A DNA stretch of 64,000 nucleotides from Pseudobutyrivibrio sp. UBA3626 (GCA_002373675.1 DFLF01000017.1:248001-312000), one strand, 5' to 3'; positions 1 to 9,039 are shown, numbered from the stretch's first letter. The notes: generated from the letters alone by a model not told the origin. Program-made: numbers and translations.

Positions 1-933
1 CGAACCCGTAAGTGACACAATAGCCTGAGGATATATCTTAAATGCTGTAGCAACACCTGAAGTCGACATATCATCAAGCATTCCTACACCACCCATTGTT
101 GTATACATTACTATACTAGAAAGAATTGAGCAAAATAAATCTGACAAAGCAATAATTACAGAATCTACTGCAATATTAGTCTTATCATCAAGGTACGAAC
201 CATACGCAAACATAATAGCCATAACTACAGAAAGACTATAGAACACCTGTCCAACGGCATCTACCCAAAGACCTGTATCAAGTAGTTTACTCCACTCTGG
301 GATAAAAAGCTTAGACATAGCTGCACCAGTATTAGGCATTGTGAAACCTTTGATAGCCATAATAATCATAAGTACTATGGGTCCAAACACTGTGTATTTT
401 ACTACCTTACCAACTGAATTGGCACCGTCTCTTATACAGAAATAGATAAGGCCCCATGCAAGCACACCAAAGGCTATAACCATAATAGGCCACTGACTCC
501 ATCCAGTTGTATCTCCTGTTGTCTCTATCAAATCAAAAAATAATGAACTAGCAGCTTCTGTATCGCCTGTCATTCCTGCAAATCTGAAGCTATTTCCTGC
601 CATCATCAAAACCCATGCGAATACTATAGCATAGTAAGTAACAATAAGAAATGCATTAGCGGTTGCCGCCCATGCAACAGGTTTATTATATTTATTGAGA
701 GAAGCTAATCCTCTTAAAGCTCCACCATGAACTTTACGTCCGATAGCAATCTCCATCATTAGAAGTGGGATACCCATAACAACAAGTGCTATAAGATATG
801 CAAAAAGGAAAGCTCCTCCGCCATGGGCTGCCATAAGCCCCGGGAATCTCCAAGCATTTCCAAGTCCAACTGCAGAACCTACAGCTGCAAGAATAAATGT
901 CAAACGACTATTCCATCTACCTGACTGTTCCAT
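1..933 (-). CDS. Na+-dependent neurotransmitter symporter family transporter, C-terminus cut by window edge
   Basis: This is a secondary transporter of the NSS/SNF family (LeuT/MhsT-like), expected to take up amino acids with Na+ across the cytoplasmic membrane. The 311 codons present contain the N-terminal signature AVGSAVGLGNAWRFP (about residues 17-31), which forms the sodium and substrate site in TM1, followed by HGGGAFLFAYLIALVVMGIP in TM2 and several further hydrophobic segments. The reading frame is still open at base 1, so roughly the last third of the protein is missing. The ATG at 933 is preceded by a strong GGAGGAG ribosome binding site. It is divergent from feoB. The substrate cannot be told from the sequence. 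Confidence 0.93.
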   Translation of the reverse strand, partial: MEQSGRWNSRLTFILAAVGSAVGLGNAWRFPGLMAAHGGGAFLFAYLIALVVMGIPLLMMEIAIGRKVHGGALRGLASLNKYNKPVAWAATANAFLIVTYYAIVFAWVLMMAGNSFRFAGMTGDTEAASSLFFDLIETTGDTTGWSQWPIMVIAFGVLAWGLIYFCIRDGANSVGKVVKYTVFGPIVLMIIMAIKGFTMPNTGAAMSKLFIPEWSKLLDTGLWVDAVGQVFYSLSVVMAIMFAYGSYLDDKTNIAVDSVIIALSDLFCSILSSIVMYTTMGGVGMLDDMSTSGVATAFKIYPQAIVSLTGS

Positions 934-1034
934 AATTTTTTCTCCTCCATATAACCATATAAATAATTATAAATGCATCGCAATCAAAACATACTTGCGC
1001 ACATAAGAAGTATTTTACCACAATCTGTTGCTCT

Positions 1035-1064
1035 TTGACAATACATGGGTTTTAATGATATATT
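1035..1064 (+). promoter_or_regulatory. sigma-A type promoter for feoB
   Basis: A perfect TTGACA -35 box lies at 1035-1040, then an 18-bp spacer and TATATT (-10) at 1059-1064, preceded by TG (extended -10). Transcription would start near 1071, giving a leader of about 30 nt before the feoB start at 1100. No clear Fur-type palindrome was seen over it. Confidence 0.6.
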
Positions 1065-1099
1065 TCTATACATAATTAATATATAAAAAGGTGGCTTAA

Positions 1100-3493
1100 A
1101 TGACTCTAGACAAATTAACAAATGGCGAAACAGCAATTATAACAAAGGTAAATGGAGGAGGCATGCTAAGACAGCACTTCCTTGATATGGGTCTTATTCC
1201 TGGCGCAGAGGTAACACTTACCAAACTTGCTCCACTTGGAGACCCAATGGAGCTTATGATTCACGGATATGAACTTACACTGCGTCTATCTGATGCTGAA
1301 AATATAGAGATTACAGAGCCTGTCATCCTTTCAGATGACCAACCTTTAGACATTGAAGAAAACTCTACAATACATGGAAAAGAGCCATCTACTCTAATTG
1401 GATACCACCCGGAACATGAGCATCCAGGCTTTGGTGAAGGTGGAATACACCATGACAAATCAACAGAACATCCTCTTCCAGATAATGTTATATTAACATT
1501 CGCTCTGGCTGGAAATCAGAATGCCGGTAAAACTACACTTTTTAATCAATTAACAGGTTCTAACCAACATGTTGGTAATTTCCCCGGTGTTACAGTAGAT
1601 AAGAAATCAGGTGTCATTAGAGGTCATAAAGATACAAATGTCACTGATCTTCCCGGTATATATTCTTTATCACCATACTCAAGTGAAGAATTAGTATCCA
1701 GAGAATATATTCTTAAAGAGCGACCTAAAGGCATTATTAATATTGTTGATGCCAGTAATATTGAGAGAAACCTCTATCTTACAATGCAACTTATGGAACT
1801 TGATATTCCAATGGTTCTTGCACTTAACATGATTGACGAAGTAAGAGGAAATGGTGGCTCTATTCGCGTAAACGAAATGGAAGATGCCCTTGGCATACCG
1901 GTTGTTCCTATCAGTGCTTTAAAGAATGAAGGTATAGATGAATTAATTGATCATGCATACCACGTTGCAAAATACCAGGAAACTCCTCTTGTAACAGATT
2001 TTTGTGACAAAAACGAAAAAGACGGTGCTGTTCACAGATGTATTCATTCAATAATGCATACAATAGAAGACCATGCCGAAAAAGCAGATATTCCTATTAG
2101 ATTTGCTGCAAGTAAGATAATTGAGGGAGACAAAATTGTTATTGACTCGCTTAATCTGTCACAAAACGAGCTTGAAACTATCGAGCATTTAATACTTCAA
2201 TTAGAGGAAGAAAGCGGACTTGACAGATCTGCTGCCATTGCAGATATGCGTTTTAGTTTTATTCAGAAAATCTGTAAAAAAACGGTTGTTAAACCAAAAG
2301 AAAGCAAAGAACATATAAAAAGCAGAAAAATAGATAAAATTCTAACAGGAAAACTCACAGCTATACCTTGCTTCATTCTTGTAATGGCCACAATTTTCTT
2401 CTTAACATTTAATGTAATAGGAGCTTTTTTACAATACATATTAGAACTTGGAATCAATTACCTGACGGATGTGGTAGATAATCTATTAACATCAATGAAT
2501 GTTAACGAATCGTTACACGCTCTAATAACAGAGGGAATCTTTGTAGGAGTAGGCTCAGTCGTAAGTTTTGTCCCAATAATTGTCGTACTGTTTTTCTTCC
2601 TGTCGCTTCTTGAAGATTCAGGATATATGGCAAGAATAGCATTTGTTATGGATAAACTACTTAGAAGAATCGGGCTTTCCGGGAAAAGTATTGTTCCTAT
2701 GTTAATAGGCTTTGGTTGTACTGTTCCTGCTGTAATGTCAAGTAGAACATTGTCATCAGAGCGAGACCGTAAGATGACAATAATGCTTACACCATTTATG
2801 AGTTGTTCAGCCAAGCTTCCAATATACGGTTTTCTTGCAAATGCTTTTTTCCCAAAAATCTCAGGACTTATTATGGTAGCTGTGTATTTTATAGGAATAA
2901 TAATTGGAATTATAATTGCTAAAATTTCCAACAAAATCGCATTCAAAGGAAGCGCTGTACCATTCGTAATGGAACTTCCTAATTATAGGCTTCCAGGTCT
3001 TAAGAATGTGGGGCACTTACTTTGGGATAAGGCAAAGGACTTCCTTCAGAGAGCATTTACCATAATACTACTTGGAACAATTATAGTATGGGTTCTTAAG
3101 AACTTCGATATTCACTTTAATCTTGTGAAAAATGCAAGTGAGAGTATACTTGCTGTTATTGCCAGCGTTATAGCTCCTATATTCGAGCCAATGGGATGTG
3201 CAGACTATCGTATTATAACTTCTCTTGTGTCAGGCTTCTTAGCAAAAGAAAGTGTTGTATCAACATTTACCGTATTATTCGGGCCTGGAGACGCCATTGC
3301 GGCTACAATCGGTGTTGCCAGTGGCTCTGCACTATTAATATTCTGTCTTCTATACACACCTTGCGTGGCTGCAATTGCTTCAATCAGAAGAGAATTAGGA
3401 CGACTGTGGGCTCTGGGAATCTCCCTTGGCCAGTGTGTTATTGCCTGGATATTCGGAGTATTAGTGTATCAACTGGCTTTGCTGTTTATGTAG
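1100..3493 (+). CDS. feoB: FeoA-FeoB fusion ferrous iron transporter
   Basis: This membrane protein imports Fe2+ under anaerobic conditions. Residues 1-75 are a FeoA (SH3-like) domain that is normally a separate small protein. A linker at about 90-130 is rich in histidine (H92, 103, 106, 108, 117, 118, 124). The G domain follows: G1 GNQNAGKT at 138-145, G3 DLPG, G4 NMID and G5 SALK. The C-terminal half has the FeoB core and two gate domains with multiple TM helices, including the family motif TPFMSCSAKLP. Length 797 aa suits FeoB plus FeoA. The ATG at 1100 follows AAGGTGG. No feoC is adjacent. Its promoter is at 1035-1064. Confidence 0.97.
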   Translation: MTLDKLTNGETAIITKVNGGGMLRQHFLDMGLIPGAEVTLTKLAPLGDPMELMIHGYELTLRLSDAENIEITEPVILSDDQPLDIEENSTIHGKEPSTLIGYHPEHEHPGFGEGGIHHDKSTEHPLPDNVILTFALAGNQNAGKTTLFNQLTGSNQHVGNFPGVTVDKKSGVIRGHKDTNVTDLPGIYSLSPYSSEELVSREYILKERPKGIINIVDASNIERNLYLTMQLMELDIPMVLALNMIDEVRGNGGSIRVNEMEDALGIPVVPISALKNEGIDELIDHAYHVAKYQETPLVTDFCDKNEKDGAVHRCIHSIMHTIEDHAEKADIPIRFAASKIIEGDKIVIDSLNLSQNELETIEHLILQLEEESGLDRSAAIADMRFSFIQKICKKTVVKPKESKEHIKSRKIDKILTGKLTAIPCFILVMATIFFLTFNVIGAFLQYILELGINYLTDVVDNLLTSMNVNESLHALITEGIFVGVGSVVSFVPIIVVLFFFLSLLEDSGYMARIAFVMDKLLRRIGLSGKSIVPMLIGFGCTVPAVMSSRTLSSERDRKMTIMLTPFMSCSAKLPIYGFLANAFFPKISGLIMVAVYFIGIIIGIIIAKISNKIAFKGSAVPFVMELPNYRLPGLKNVGHLLWDKAKDFLQRAFTIILLGTIIVWVLKNFDIHFNLVKNASESILAVIASVIAPIFEPMGCADYRIITSLVSGFLAKESVVSTFTVLFGPGDAIAATIGVASGSALLIFCLLYTPCVAAIASIRRELGRLWALGISLGQCVIAWIFGVLVYQLALLFM

Positions 3494-3536
3494 TTATATA
3501 GGTAGTAACCCCTAATATAGTATTTCCCATCCAGAA

Positions 3537-5276
3537 TTAAGCATATCTACAAACAGTATAATTCAAATCCAGTACATATTGATATTCAACAGATTGCGAT
3601 AACTTCTTAAGTAGTCCATAGTTAGATGTAATAAGCTTCTTATTCTCATCCTCATCATCTAGATAAATGCATTTGCCATCATCCATTATCATAAGTATGG
3701 CGCTGCTCTCTAAGAAACGTATCATCACTTGAATATCAACTTCCTGTGATTCGTGAGTTTTCTCAGCATAAGCTGCCATCTCCTCAACACATAGCGCTGC
3801 TCTAAAAGCGTGCTTTTTGTTAATATTATTCTCATCTGCAAATTTTCTTATCTGTCTTGAACATTCTACCGCCTCATTAGGAGACACAGTTAAATATATA
3901 TCAATCTCTGACTCTTCTCGTTTATTATCCCTATGAATTTCAACAAAATATCGAATCACATTAGCAATTACGAGTATTAGTTGTGATACCAGATATGAAT
4001 AAAATATTACTGGAGGTTCAAATATTTTGCTAAATATGAAAGCAAAAAGTGGTAATGTAGCTTTTCCTACAATTGTGAGAATAGTGGAAAACTTATATAT
4101 TTTTCTATTAGAAAAATATAGTCTTAGCAAATCATTAACACCTATACAAATAAAGTGTATTACAAATATTCTAAGTGATGCAATACCACCATCAGGAATA
4201 TCATTAACGCCGTGAATTGTATAAATAAATGATGGGAACGCCAAAACTATAGCACTAAAACCAATAGATAATGCTGTAGCTATGATAATTCCCTGTCTCA
4301 TAAGAACACGAAGTCCTTTATAATTCTCTGCTCCACAAAACAGACCACACATAGGACGAACTGAACCAATCACGCCGTTTGTCAACACACTAACAAGACT
4401 AAAAGCGAAGGAACATACACCCTTGATTGTACCACCACTCTCTCCAAAAGCAGAAAGCAGAATAGAAACCAGTGCATAATTCTGAACTGTATTCATTATC
4501 ATATTCGCTGAATCCGGCAAACCTCTAGCCAGAATTTCTTTAGCTTCTCTAAGTGAAGGCTTTTCGCCTCCGGTTTTGAACACATCCGTCTTCCAGATTA
4601 GATATATAAGCGTCGTGATACATCTTACAAGATTAGCACATGCCGTTCCGTATCCTGCACCGGCAACACCCATATCCAAAGGTCCTACAAACAGCAGATC
4701 AAGAAGCAGATTAACTCCCCCTTCAAGCGCCGCTAGTCCCATAAGGACTTTCATCTTACCTATTATCTGCAATTGCAGCACACCTATATTAGAAATCATT
4801 CCAAGAGGAGAAGAAATCATAATACCAATGGCATAACTCCACACAAGGGAATTCATCTCCGGCGACAAATGATAAGAAGATATAATTGCATACACCAAGG
4901 GAATCTGAAAAATTGTAATAAATATCGCCATAGAAATAAGTAATATCCTAAGTGTACTTCTAGTCTGATTCAATGCTTTAATGTCAATCTTGCCCATCCC
5001 CTCTGAAAGTCTTGTTGCAGCTCCAGATGACAAAAGGCATGACAATACTCCAATAGCAACTGTTGCCGGCTGAAAAATACTAACAGATGAAAGTGCCTGA
5101 CTTCCGCAAAAATTACCAACAACGAGTCCATCTACAGTTACAAGAAGCAACGTAGATATATTAGTAAGCAACATAGCAGGAAAAAACTGTCTTAGTTTTC
5201 TCCTGGTCAAATCTCCATCAAAACGGAATTCATTACCTATACGAAGTTTACTAATAGCCTGATTTAATTCATTCAT
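3537..5276 (-). CDS. MATE family transporter with C-terminal HATPase-like domain
   Basis: Residues 1 to about 450 are a multidrug and toxin extrusion (MATE) transporter with about 12 hydrophobic segments; members export cationic drugs or metabolites using Na+ or H+. Usual MATE proteins are about 450 aa, and this one has 579. The extra 124 residues (about 456-579) resemble an RsbW-type GHKL ATPase fold: an N-box-like CVEEMAAYAEKTH, a G1-like DDGKCI and a late NYGLLKKLSQSVEY. The N-box asparagine is replaced by alanine and the glycine box is incomplete, so nucleotide binding is doubtful. The gene is downstream of carD, separated by a stem-loop, with its own GGAG site. The fusion is seen directly; a sensory or regulatory role is inference. 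Confidence 0.9.
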   Translation of the reverse strand: MNELNQAISKLRIGNEFRFDGDLTRRKLRQFFPAMLLTNISTLLLVTVDGLVVGNFCGSQALSSVSIFQPATVAIGVLSCLLSSGAATRLSEGMGKIDIKALNQTRSTLRILLISMAIFITIFQIPLVYAIISSYHLSPEMNSLVWSYAIGIMISSPLGMISNIGVLQLQIIGKMKVLMGLAALEGGVNLLLDLLFVGPLDMGVAGAGYGTACANLVRCITTLIYLIWKTDVFKTGGEKPSLREAKEILARGLPDSANMIMNTVQNYALVSILLSAFGESGGTIKGVCSFAFSLVSVLTNGVIGSVRPMCGLFCGAENYKGLRVLMRQGIIIATALSIGFSAIVLAFPSFIYTIHGVNDIPDGGIASLRIFVIHFICIGVNDLLRLYFSNRKIYKFSTILTIVGKATLPLFAFIFSKIFEPPVIFYSYLVSQLILVIANVIRYFVEIHRDNKREESEIDIYLTVSPNEAVECSRQIRKFADENNINKKHAFRAALCVEEMAAYAEKTHESQEVDIQVMIRFLESSAILMIMDDGKCIYLDDEDENKKLITSNYGLLKKLSQSVEYQYVLDLNYTVCRYA

Positions 5277-5292
5277 TTTCTACAGTTCTCCT

Positions 5293-5331
5293 AAAAATAG
5301 ATTAGATACTAACATGAGCATCTAATCTATT
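5293..5331 (-). terminator. rho-independent terminator after carD
   Basis: A perfect 12-bp inverted repeat (5296-5307 and 5320-5331) with a 12-nt loop, followed on the minus strand by TTTTT. It includes the carD stop codon and ends just before the MATE gene, so it probably limits read-through between them. Confidence 0.7.
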
Positions 5332-5831
5332 TTGATTCTACCTAAAAACTTATTTCTTACTTCATCTATGTCCTCATGGAATGAAAACGCCATTTCCTCG
5401 AACAGTTTCTTTCCAGCAATATCTAGCATTTTCTCATCCTGAGCCATAACCTTCTTGCCTTCTTTAATCCTGATAAGTCGCCTGGTATATACGGTCTTAA
5501 CAACTCTGGCAAGTTCTAGTGGCTCAAAACAAGCTATCTTTTCTTTGTATTTCTCTCCCCTTTGTCTATCATTATCAGCTTCAATTATATCGAGATCTAA
5601 TACTTCATCATAGAGTTTTTCTAATTCTTCTTTAGGCTTGACATCCCTGATACGCACCTTTTCACTTTGTACTGGAGTAACTACCTGACTTTTTGCATGG
5701 TACACCGGAGCAAGTATATAATACAATTTCTCCGAGCCTCTTCCGGCTAGTGCCATTTCTTTGATTTCATCTACTGTACAAACCCCATTAGTCTCGTGAA
5801 CAAGATAATCGCCCACCTTGTATTCCTTCAT
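5322..5831 (-). CDS. CarD family transcriptional regulator
   Basis: This cytoplasmic protein of 169 aa has the CarD_CdnL/TRCF N-terminal RNA polymerase-interacting domain (residues about 1-60, starting KVGDYLVHETNGVCTV) followed by a helical DNA-binding C-terminal part. Relatives bind the RNA polymerase beta subunit and stabilise open promoter complexes. The length is typical for clostridial CarD-like proteins. A TATAAT-like -10 element lies about 35 nt upstream of the ATG. The 3' end is inside a stem-loop terminator. What it regulates here is unknown. Confidence 0.9.
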   Translation of the reverse strand: MKEYKVGDYLVHETNGVCTVDEIKEMALAGRGSEKLYYILAPVYHAKSQVVTPVQSEKVRIRDVKPKEELEKLYDEVLDLDIIEADNDRQRGEKYKEKIACFEPLELARVVKTVYTRRLIRIKEGKKVMAQDEKMLDIAGKKLFEEMAFSFHEDIDEVRNKFLGRIKID

Positions 5832-5894
5832 AATTTCACCTAGTTTCTAATTACAAAACACAGTATATATTATAACACCTTTGTAAGTTTTTTT

Positions 5895-7025
5895 CTAGAA
5901 CTTATATCCCTCATTTTCTTTAATAAATTCCTCATCCAGCCTGTGTGAAATGTGTTTTTTTGTGGAAACATTATGACGAAGTCGCTTCTCACAATTGTTA
6001 AGATTGTTCACTTGTCTGTCCATATCCTGTAGATTACGTCCATTTAAGTAGTCTACAAGGTCTGTCATCATTATTATCATAAGATACACAACGCCTAGAA
6101 GATACTCTTTATAAAATGACACAGACTCGTACGAGCTAAAAAGCATCTGATACATATAATAACTAAGATATGCTTTATATTTCTTGTGGAGTCCGGGATA
6201 TTTTTCAATCATTTCTCTGATTTTTTCGTCAAAAAAATAATCCGCCTCTTTTGCCGTCATTTGACCAAATATCCTGTTATACTCTTTTGAAAATTCATAT
6301 AATACATCAAAAAACTTTATTCTACCATCCTTCAAATCATTCATAATGACTTTATCTATAATGGATAGGGAATAAAAGCAATAGGAACACTTTGAATCAT
6401 TATCATTTTCTACAATTACAGGCAATGTCTTAATATCAACATCCTGAGAAAGAACATGATTATGAAGACTTCTAAAATACATATACAAATCATCCAACAA
6501 CTTTGGAAGTAATACATCAGAATTAATATATTCTATTACTTTATCGCGAATGTACAAAATATCCCTGTAATACTTTTCATTAAACATATCCTGAATCCAT
6601 ACAGGATCTATATCATCTTCTTCATGTTCTTTAAGATATATATTATCCAAATTCTCAATAAAAAGTCGCGCACTCATAGGACATGAAAGTTCAAAAGTAA
6701 CTTCCATATCATCTCCTATCCTAATGCTCCTTCTCGGGTAGACACGACACACCTGCGGCATTAGATCTTTTCTGCCTTGAAGTTCTAATCTGCAGAGTCC
6801 ATCATTCGTCTCATTAGCACATCTTCCAAAGAACTTACGTACTTCCTTCTCTTTACCAAAGGTCATGGTGGTGCGAAGTCTCATGCCTTCTCTTCCTTCT
6901 TCTTTGTTATAACGTCTTACTGTTTCATCATCTATAGAGATTTTCCAGCCTCTGCAACAGGTGTTAGGACAGTTAGAAGCAAGACATTTGAAATTGTCAT
7001 AAAAACTAATTACTCTTGTTCCCAC
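5895..7025 (-). CDS. FliB-like cysteine-cluster protein (flagellin lysine-N-methylase family)
   Basis: The 376-aa product has the N-terminal cysteine cluster of the FliB/YkgJ group, CLASNCPNTCC at residues 14-24, with more conserved cysteines at about 88-120 (CANETNDGLC, QVCRVYPR). FliB in Salmonella methylates lysines of flagellin, but many clostridial homologues occur without flagellin nearby and their substrate is unknown. Translation appears to start at a GTG (7025) that lies inside the last codons of the upstream LysR gene, an overlap of 16 nt, with GGGAG upstream, so the two are probably translationally coupled. No flagellar gene is in the window. The family is clear; the function is inferred by name only. 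Confidence 0.8.
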   Translation of the reverse strand: MGTRVISFYDNFKCLASNCPNTCCRGWKISIDDETVRRYNKEEGREGMRLRTTMTFGKEKEVRKFFGRCANETNDGLCRLELQGRKDLMPQVCRVYPRRSIRIGDDMEVTFELSCPMSARLFIENLDNIYLKEHEEDDIDPVWIQDMFNEKYYRDILYIRDKVIEYINSDVLLPKLLDDLYMYFRSLHNHVLSQDVDIKTLPVIVENDNDSKCSYCFYSLSIIDKVIMNDLKDGRIKFFDVLYEFSKEYNRIFGQMTAKEADYFFDEKIREMIEKYPGLHKKYKAYLSYYMYQMLFSSYESVSFYKEYLLGVVYLMIIMMTDLVDYLNGRNLQDMDRQVNNLNNCEKRLRHNVSTKKHISHRLDEEFIKENEGYKF

Positions 7026-7891
7026 GAATCTACATACTCCCTTATATGTGAAGAAAGAGCCTGCGCTGCAGCACTGAGAAGTGTCTTATCCGAATAACAA
7101 ATACCCAGGATTCTATATTCTTTAGGCTCTAGAGGATAAGTATCAACATTTGCCGTATTAGTCTTGATAAACAAAGTCGGCATAATAGACAGACCGGCTC
7201 CACACTGCACCATTGCAATTGTTGACTGTTCATCTAAAATGTGGCAATTAGCACGCACTTCAAGCTGATGTTCGTACAGATAACTATTAACATCTTTGTT
7301 ATAACTATCCTGCTGCACAACGAAAGGTTGGTTCTTAAGTTCTTCTGGTGTAATCTTCTTAATATTCTTATCAAAATATCCCTTCGGCGAAACGCAGAGA
7401 AGTTCATCTTTGTAAAGGGGTTCAAACTCAAGCCCTTCGCAAGCCTTCTCAGAAATAATACCAATATCTATAGACCCACGCTTTGCCCACTCGCACACAT
7501 CTGTATATGAACCTTGAAAAATCTGCAATTGTATGCTGGGATGCATTTTATTAAATCCAGTTATAATATCCGGCATCCACGCCAGACATACTGTATTAGT
7601 ACAACCAATTTTGACAAATCCTGTATCAAGACCTTTCATATCATCAAGAGTCTGATTAAGACCATTATTAGCTTGCAGGATTTTTCTTATATATGGATAA
7701 AGCTGTTCACCTGTTGCCGTAAGTTTAACCCCATTTTTGTCTCTTACGAACACAGAGGTACCTATCTCTTCTTCCATTGACGAAACGGCATGACTTATTG
7801 CCGATGGTGTAAGATGCATAATCTCAGCAGCTTTTGCAAAGCTTCCCTGTTCTATTATCTGACTAAAGATTTCATATGTTAAAAGTGTCAT
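7010..7891 (-). CDS. LysR family transcriptional regulator
   Basis: A 293-aa LysR-type regulator. Residues 1-60 hold the winged helix-turn-helix (GSFAKAAEIMHLTPSAISHA), and the remainder is the periplasmic-binding-protein-like effector domain, beginning at about residue 90 with VKIGCTNTVCLAWMP. GAGGATG precedes the ATG. The gene overlaps the FliB-like gene by 16 nt and is probably cotranscribed with it, which is unusual because LysR genes are usually divergent from their targets. The inducer is unknown. Confidence 0.92.
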   Translation of the reverse strand: MTLLTYEIFSQIIEQGSFAKAAEIMHLTPSAISHAVSSMEEEIGTSVFVRDKNGVKLTATGEQLYPYIRKILQANNGLNQTLDDMKGLDTGFVKIGCTNTVCLAWMPDIITGFNKMHPSIQLQIFQGSYTDVCEWAKRGSIDIGIISEKACEGLEFEPLYKDELLCVSPKGYFDKNIKKITPEELKNQPFVVQQDSYNKDVNSYLYEHQLEVRANCHILDEQSTIAMVQCGAGLSIMPTLFIKTNTANVDTYPLEPKEYRILGICYSDKTLLSAAAQALSSHIREYVDSWEQE

Positions 7892-8045
7892 TTCATCCTC
7901 ACTTTGTGCATTTTTGTAGCTATTGCAATATTATAGTTGAATTATTTTCATGATGCAAGTGAAAAAGTTGAACTTTACTAAACCGACGATATTAACTAAT
8001 ATATAATCAAACATTAAATGTTTTAGTAATCTTTTTTCTTTTTTA

Positions 8046-8070
8046 GGGGCAACAAATGTTGCCTCTTTTT
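8046..8070 (+). terminator. plus-strand intrinsic terminator with no annotated plus gene upstream
   Basis: GGGCAACA and TGTTGCC form a stem with a two-base loop, followed on the plus strand by an uninterrupted T run. On the minus strand the hairpin is followed by TAAAAAAG, so it would not terminate the minus-strand methyltransferase. Both flanking genes are on the minus strand. A TATAAT at 8002-8007 could start a plus-strand RNA of about 55 nt ending here. Confidence 0.6.
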
Positions 8071-8865
8071 TTATAATACTCGCAATATATCTACAGTGTG
8101 GGCGCTTGCGCCAAGAAGATCAGAACGTTCGCATACTGATAACTGATACTGTATAAAGGCGTCGAATTCTTCTTCAGATAAAGCATTAAGCATTGTTCTA
8201 AAGTGGTTGGCTGCACCATCAGGTGAGAAAATCACTTCTCTCTTAACAGGCATATTCTTATTAACTTCATCTATATCTTCTAGTCTTACAAAACTATATA
8301 TCTTATCTTCATTATTAACATGGAATGATTTATCAACATTTCCATTATTAATATCATCTAGTATAGTATGTTCACTAAATCCATGCATAAGTATTCCATA
8401 TTCATTCATAATATAGGCTACAAATATTACACCGCCAGGCTTTGTAATTCTTATGGCTTCCTTTAGTGCTTTCTGTCTATCAATGGTATTATCCAGGTGA
8501 TACATAGGTCCTAGAAGTAGTGTCATATCACTACATTTATCATCTATTGCTCTCAGTTTTCTTGCATCACGCTTATAACAGGTTAGTCTCTCTTCAAATT
8601 CAGGCATTTGCTTATTTACATTTTGCCTGAGACGTCCCAAATTATACTTTACTAAATCAATTGCAATAACATTATCAACCCTATCAAGAAGAGATACTGT
8701 ATATGCACCTGCACCTGCACCAATATCTGCAACAGTCTTAGGGGTTATTTCATCAAGATATTTCTCAATGTAATTCATGGTTATTCTGTATTCAACCTTA
8801 CCATGTCTTGTCTTAAGCCTCTTGTCTTCATTAAATTTGTTATAAAATTCTTCAATCTTATTCAT
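8071..8865 (-). CDS. class I SAM-dependent methyltransferase
   Basis: A 264-aa cytoplasmic methyltransferase with the SAM-binding glycine loop VADIGAGAGAYT (motif I, about residues 46-57), an acidic end of beta-2 (VIAIDLVKYNLGRL), and motif III ITKPGGVIFVAYIM. The substrate is unknown. An upstream in-frame start at 8907 would add 14 residues, but an extended -10 (TGGTATAAT, hexamer at 8872-8877) lies only 6 nt before the ATG at 8865. This start is therefore preferred and implies a leaderless or nearly leaderless mRNA, because no ribosome binding site is visible. It is divergent from the GH13 gene with two palindromic repeats between them. Confidence 0.85.
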   Translation of the reverse strand: MNKIEEFYNKFNEDKRLKTRHGKVEYRITMNYIEKYLDEITPKTVADIGAGAGAYTVSLLDRVDNVIAIDLVKYNLGRLRQNVNKQMPEFEERLTCYKRDARKLRAIDDKCSDMTLLLGPMYHLDNTIDRQKALKEAIRITKPGGVIFVAYIMNEYGILMHGFSEHTILDDINNGNVDKSFHVNNEDKIYSFVRLEDIDEVNKNMPVKREVIFSPDGAANHFRTMLNALSEEEFDAFIQYQLSVCERSDLLGASAHTVDILRVL

Positions 8866-8871
8866 GCAAAT

Positions 8872-8877
8872 ATTATA
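8872..8877 (-). promoter_or_regulatory. extended -10 element abutting the methyltransferase start codon
   Basis: TATAAT preceded by TGG on the minus strand. It ends 6 nt before the ATG at 8865, placing the expected transcription start on or next to the A of the start codon. The -35 region is poor. Confidence 0.45.
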
Positions 8878-8924
8878 CCACAAATTATCGTTTTGGAATT
8901 GTAGCATAGATATAGTATAATAAG

Positions 8925-9014
8925 TCGTAAGGTGCCCTGCAAAGCAGGGCGGATGCCTTACGACCGGTAATATGTCCTAAGGTGCCCTGCAAAGCAGGGC
9001 GGATGCCTTACGAC
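8925..9014. repeat. two tandem palindromic repeat units, 50-bp period
   Basis: Two nearly identical units start at 8925 and 8975. Each folds as an outer stem GTCGTAAGG/CCTTACGAC (the second unit has one mismatch), an asymmetric internal loop, and an inner stem GCCCTGC-AAA-GCAGGGC. Unit tails (CCGRTAATATGT) are also repeated. They sit between the divergent methyltransferase and GH13 genes. They resemble REP/MITE-like interspersed repeats, and a relative with a different stem sequence lies near 36000-36090. No transposase is adjacent. Confidence 0.85.
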
Positions 9015-9039
9015 CGATAATATGTAAAGGAGAATAATT

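Noticed and set aside
7241..7780. Two plus-strand ORFs of 88-89 codons opposite the LysR gene
   Set aside because: They are shadows of the LysR coding frame, lack ribosome binding sites and resemble no family.
7951..8009. 18-codon ORF on the plus strand before the orphan terminator
   Set aside because: No ribosome binding site and no coding character; a small RNA is the better reading if transcribed.
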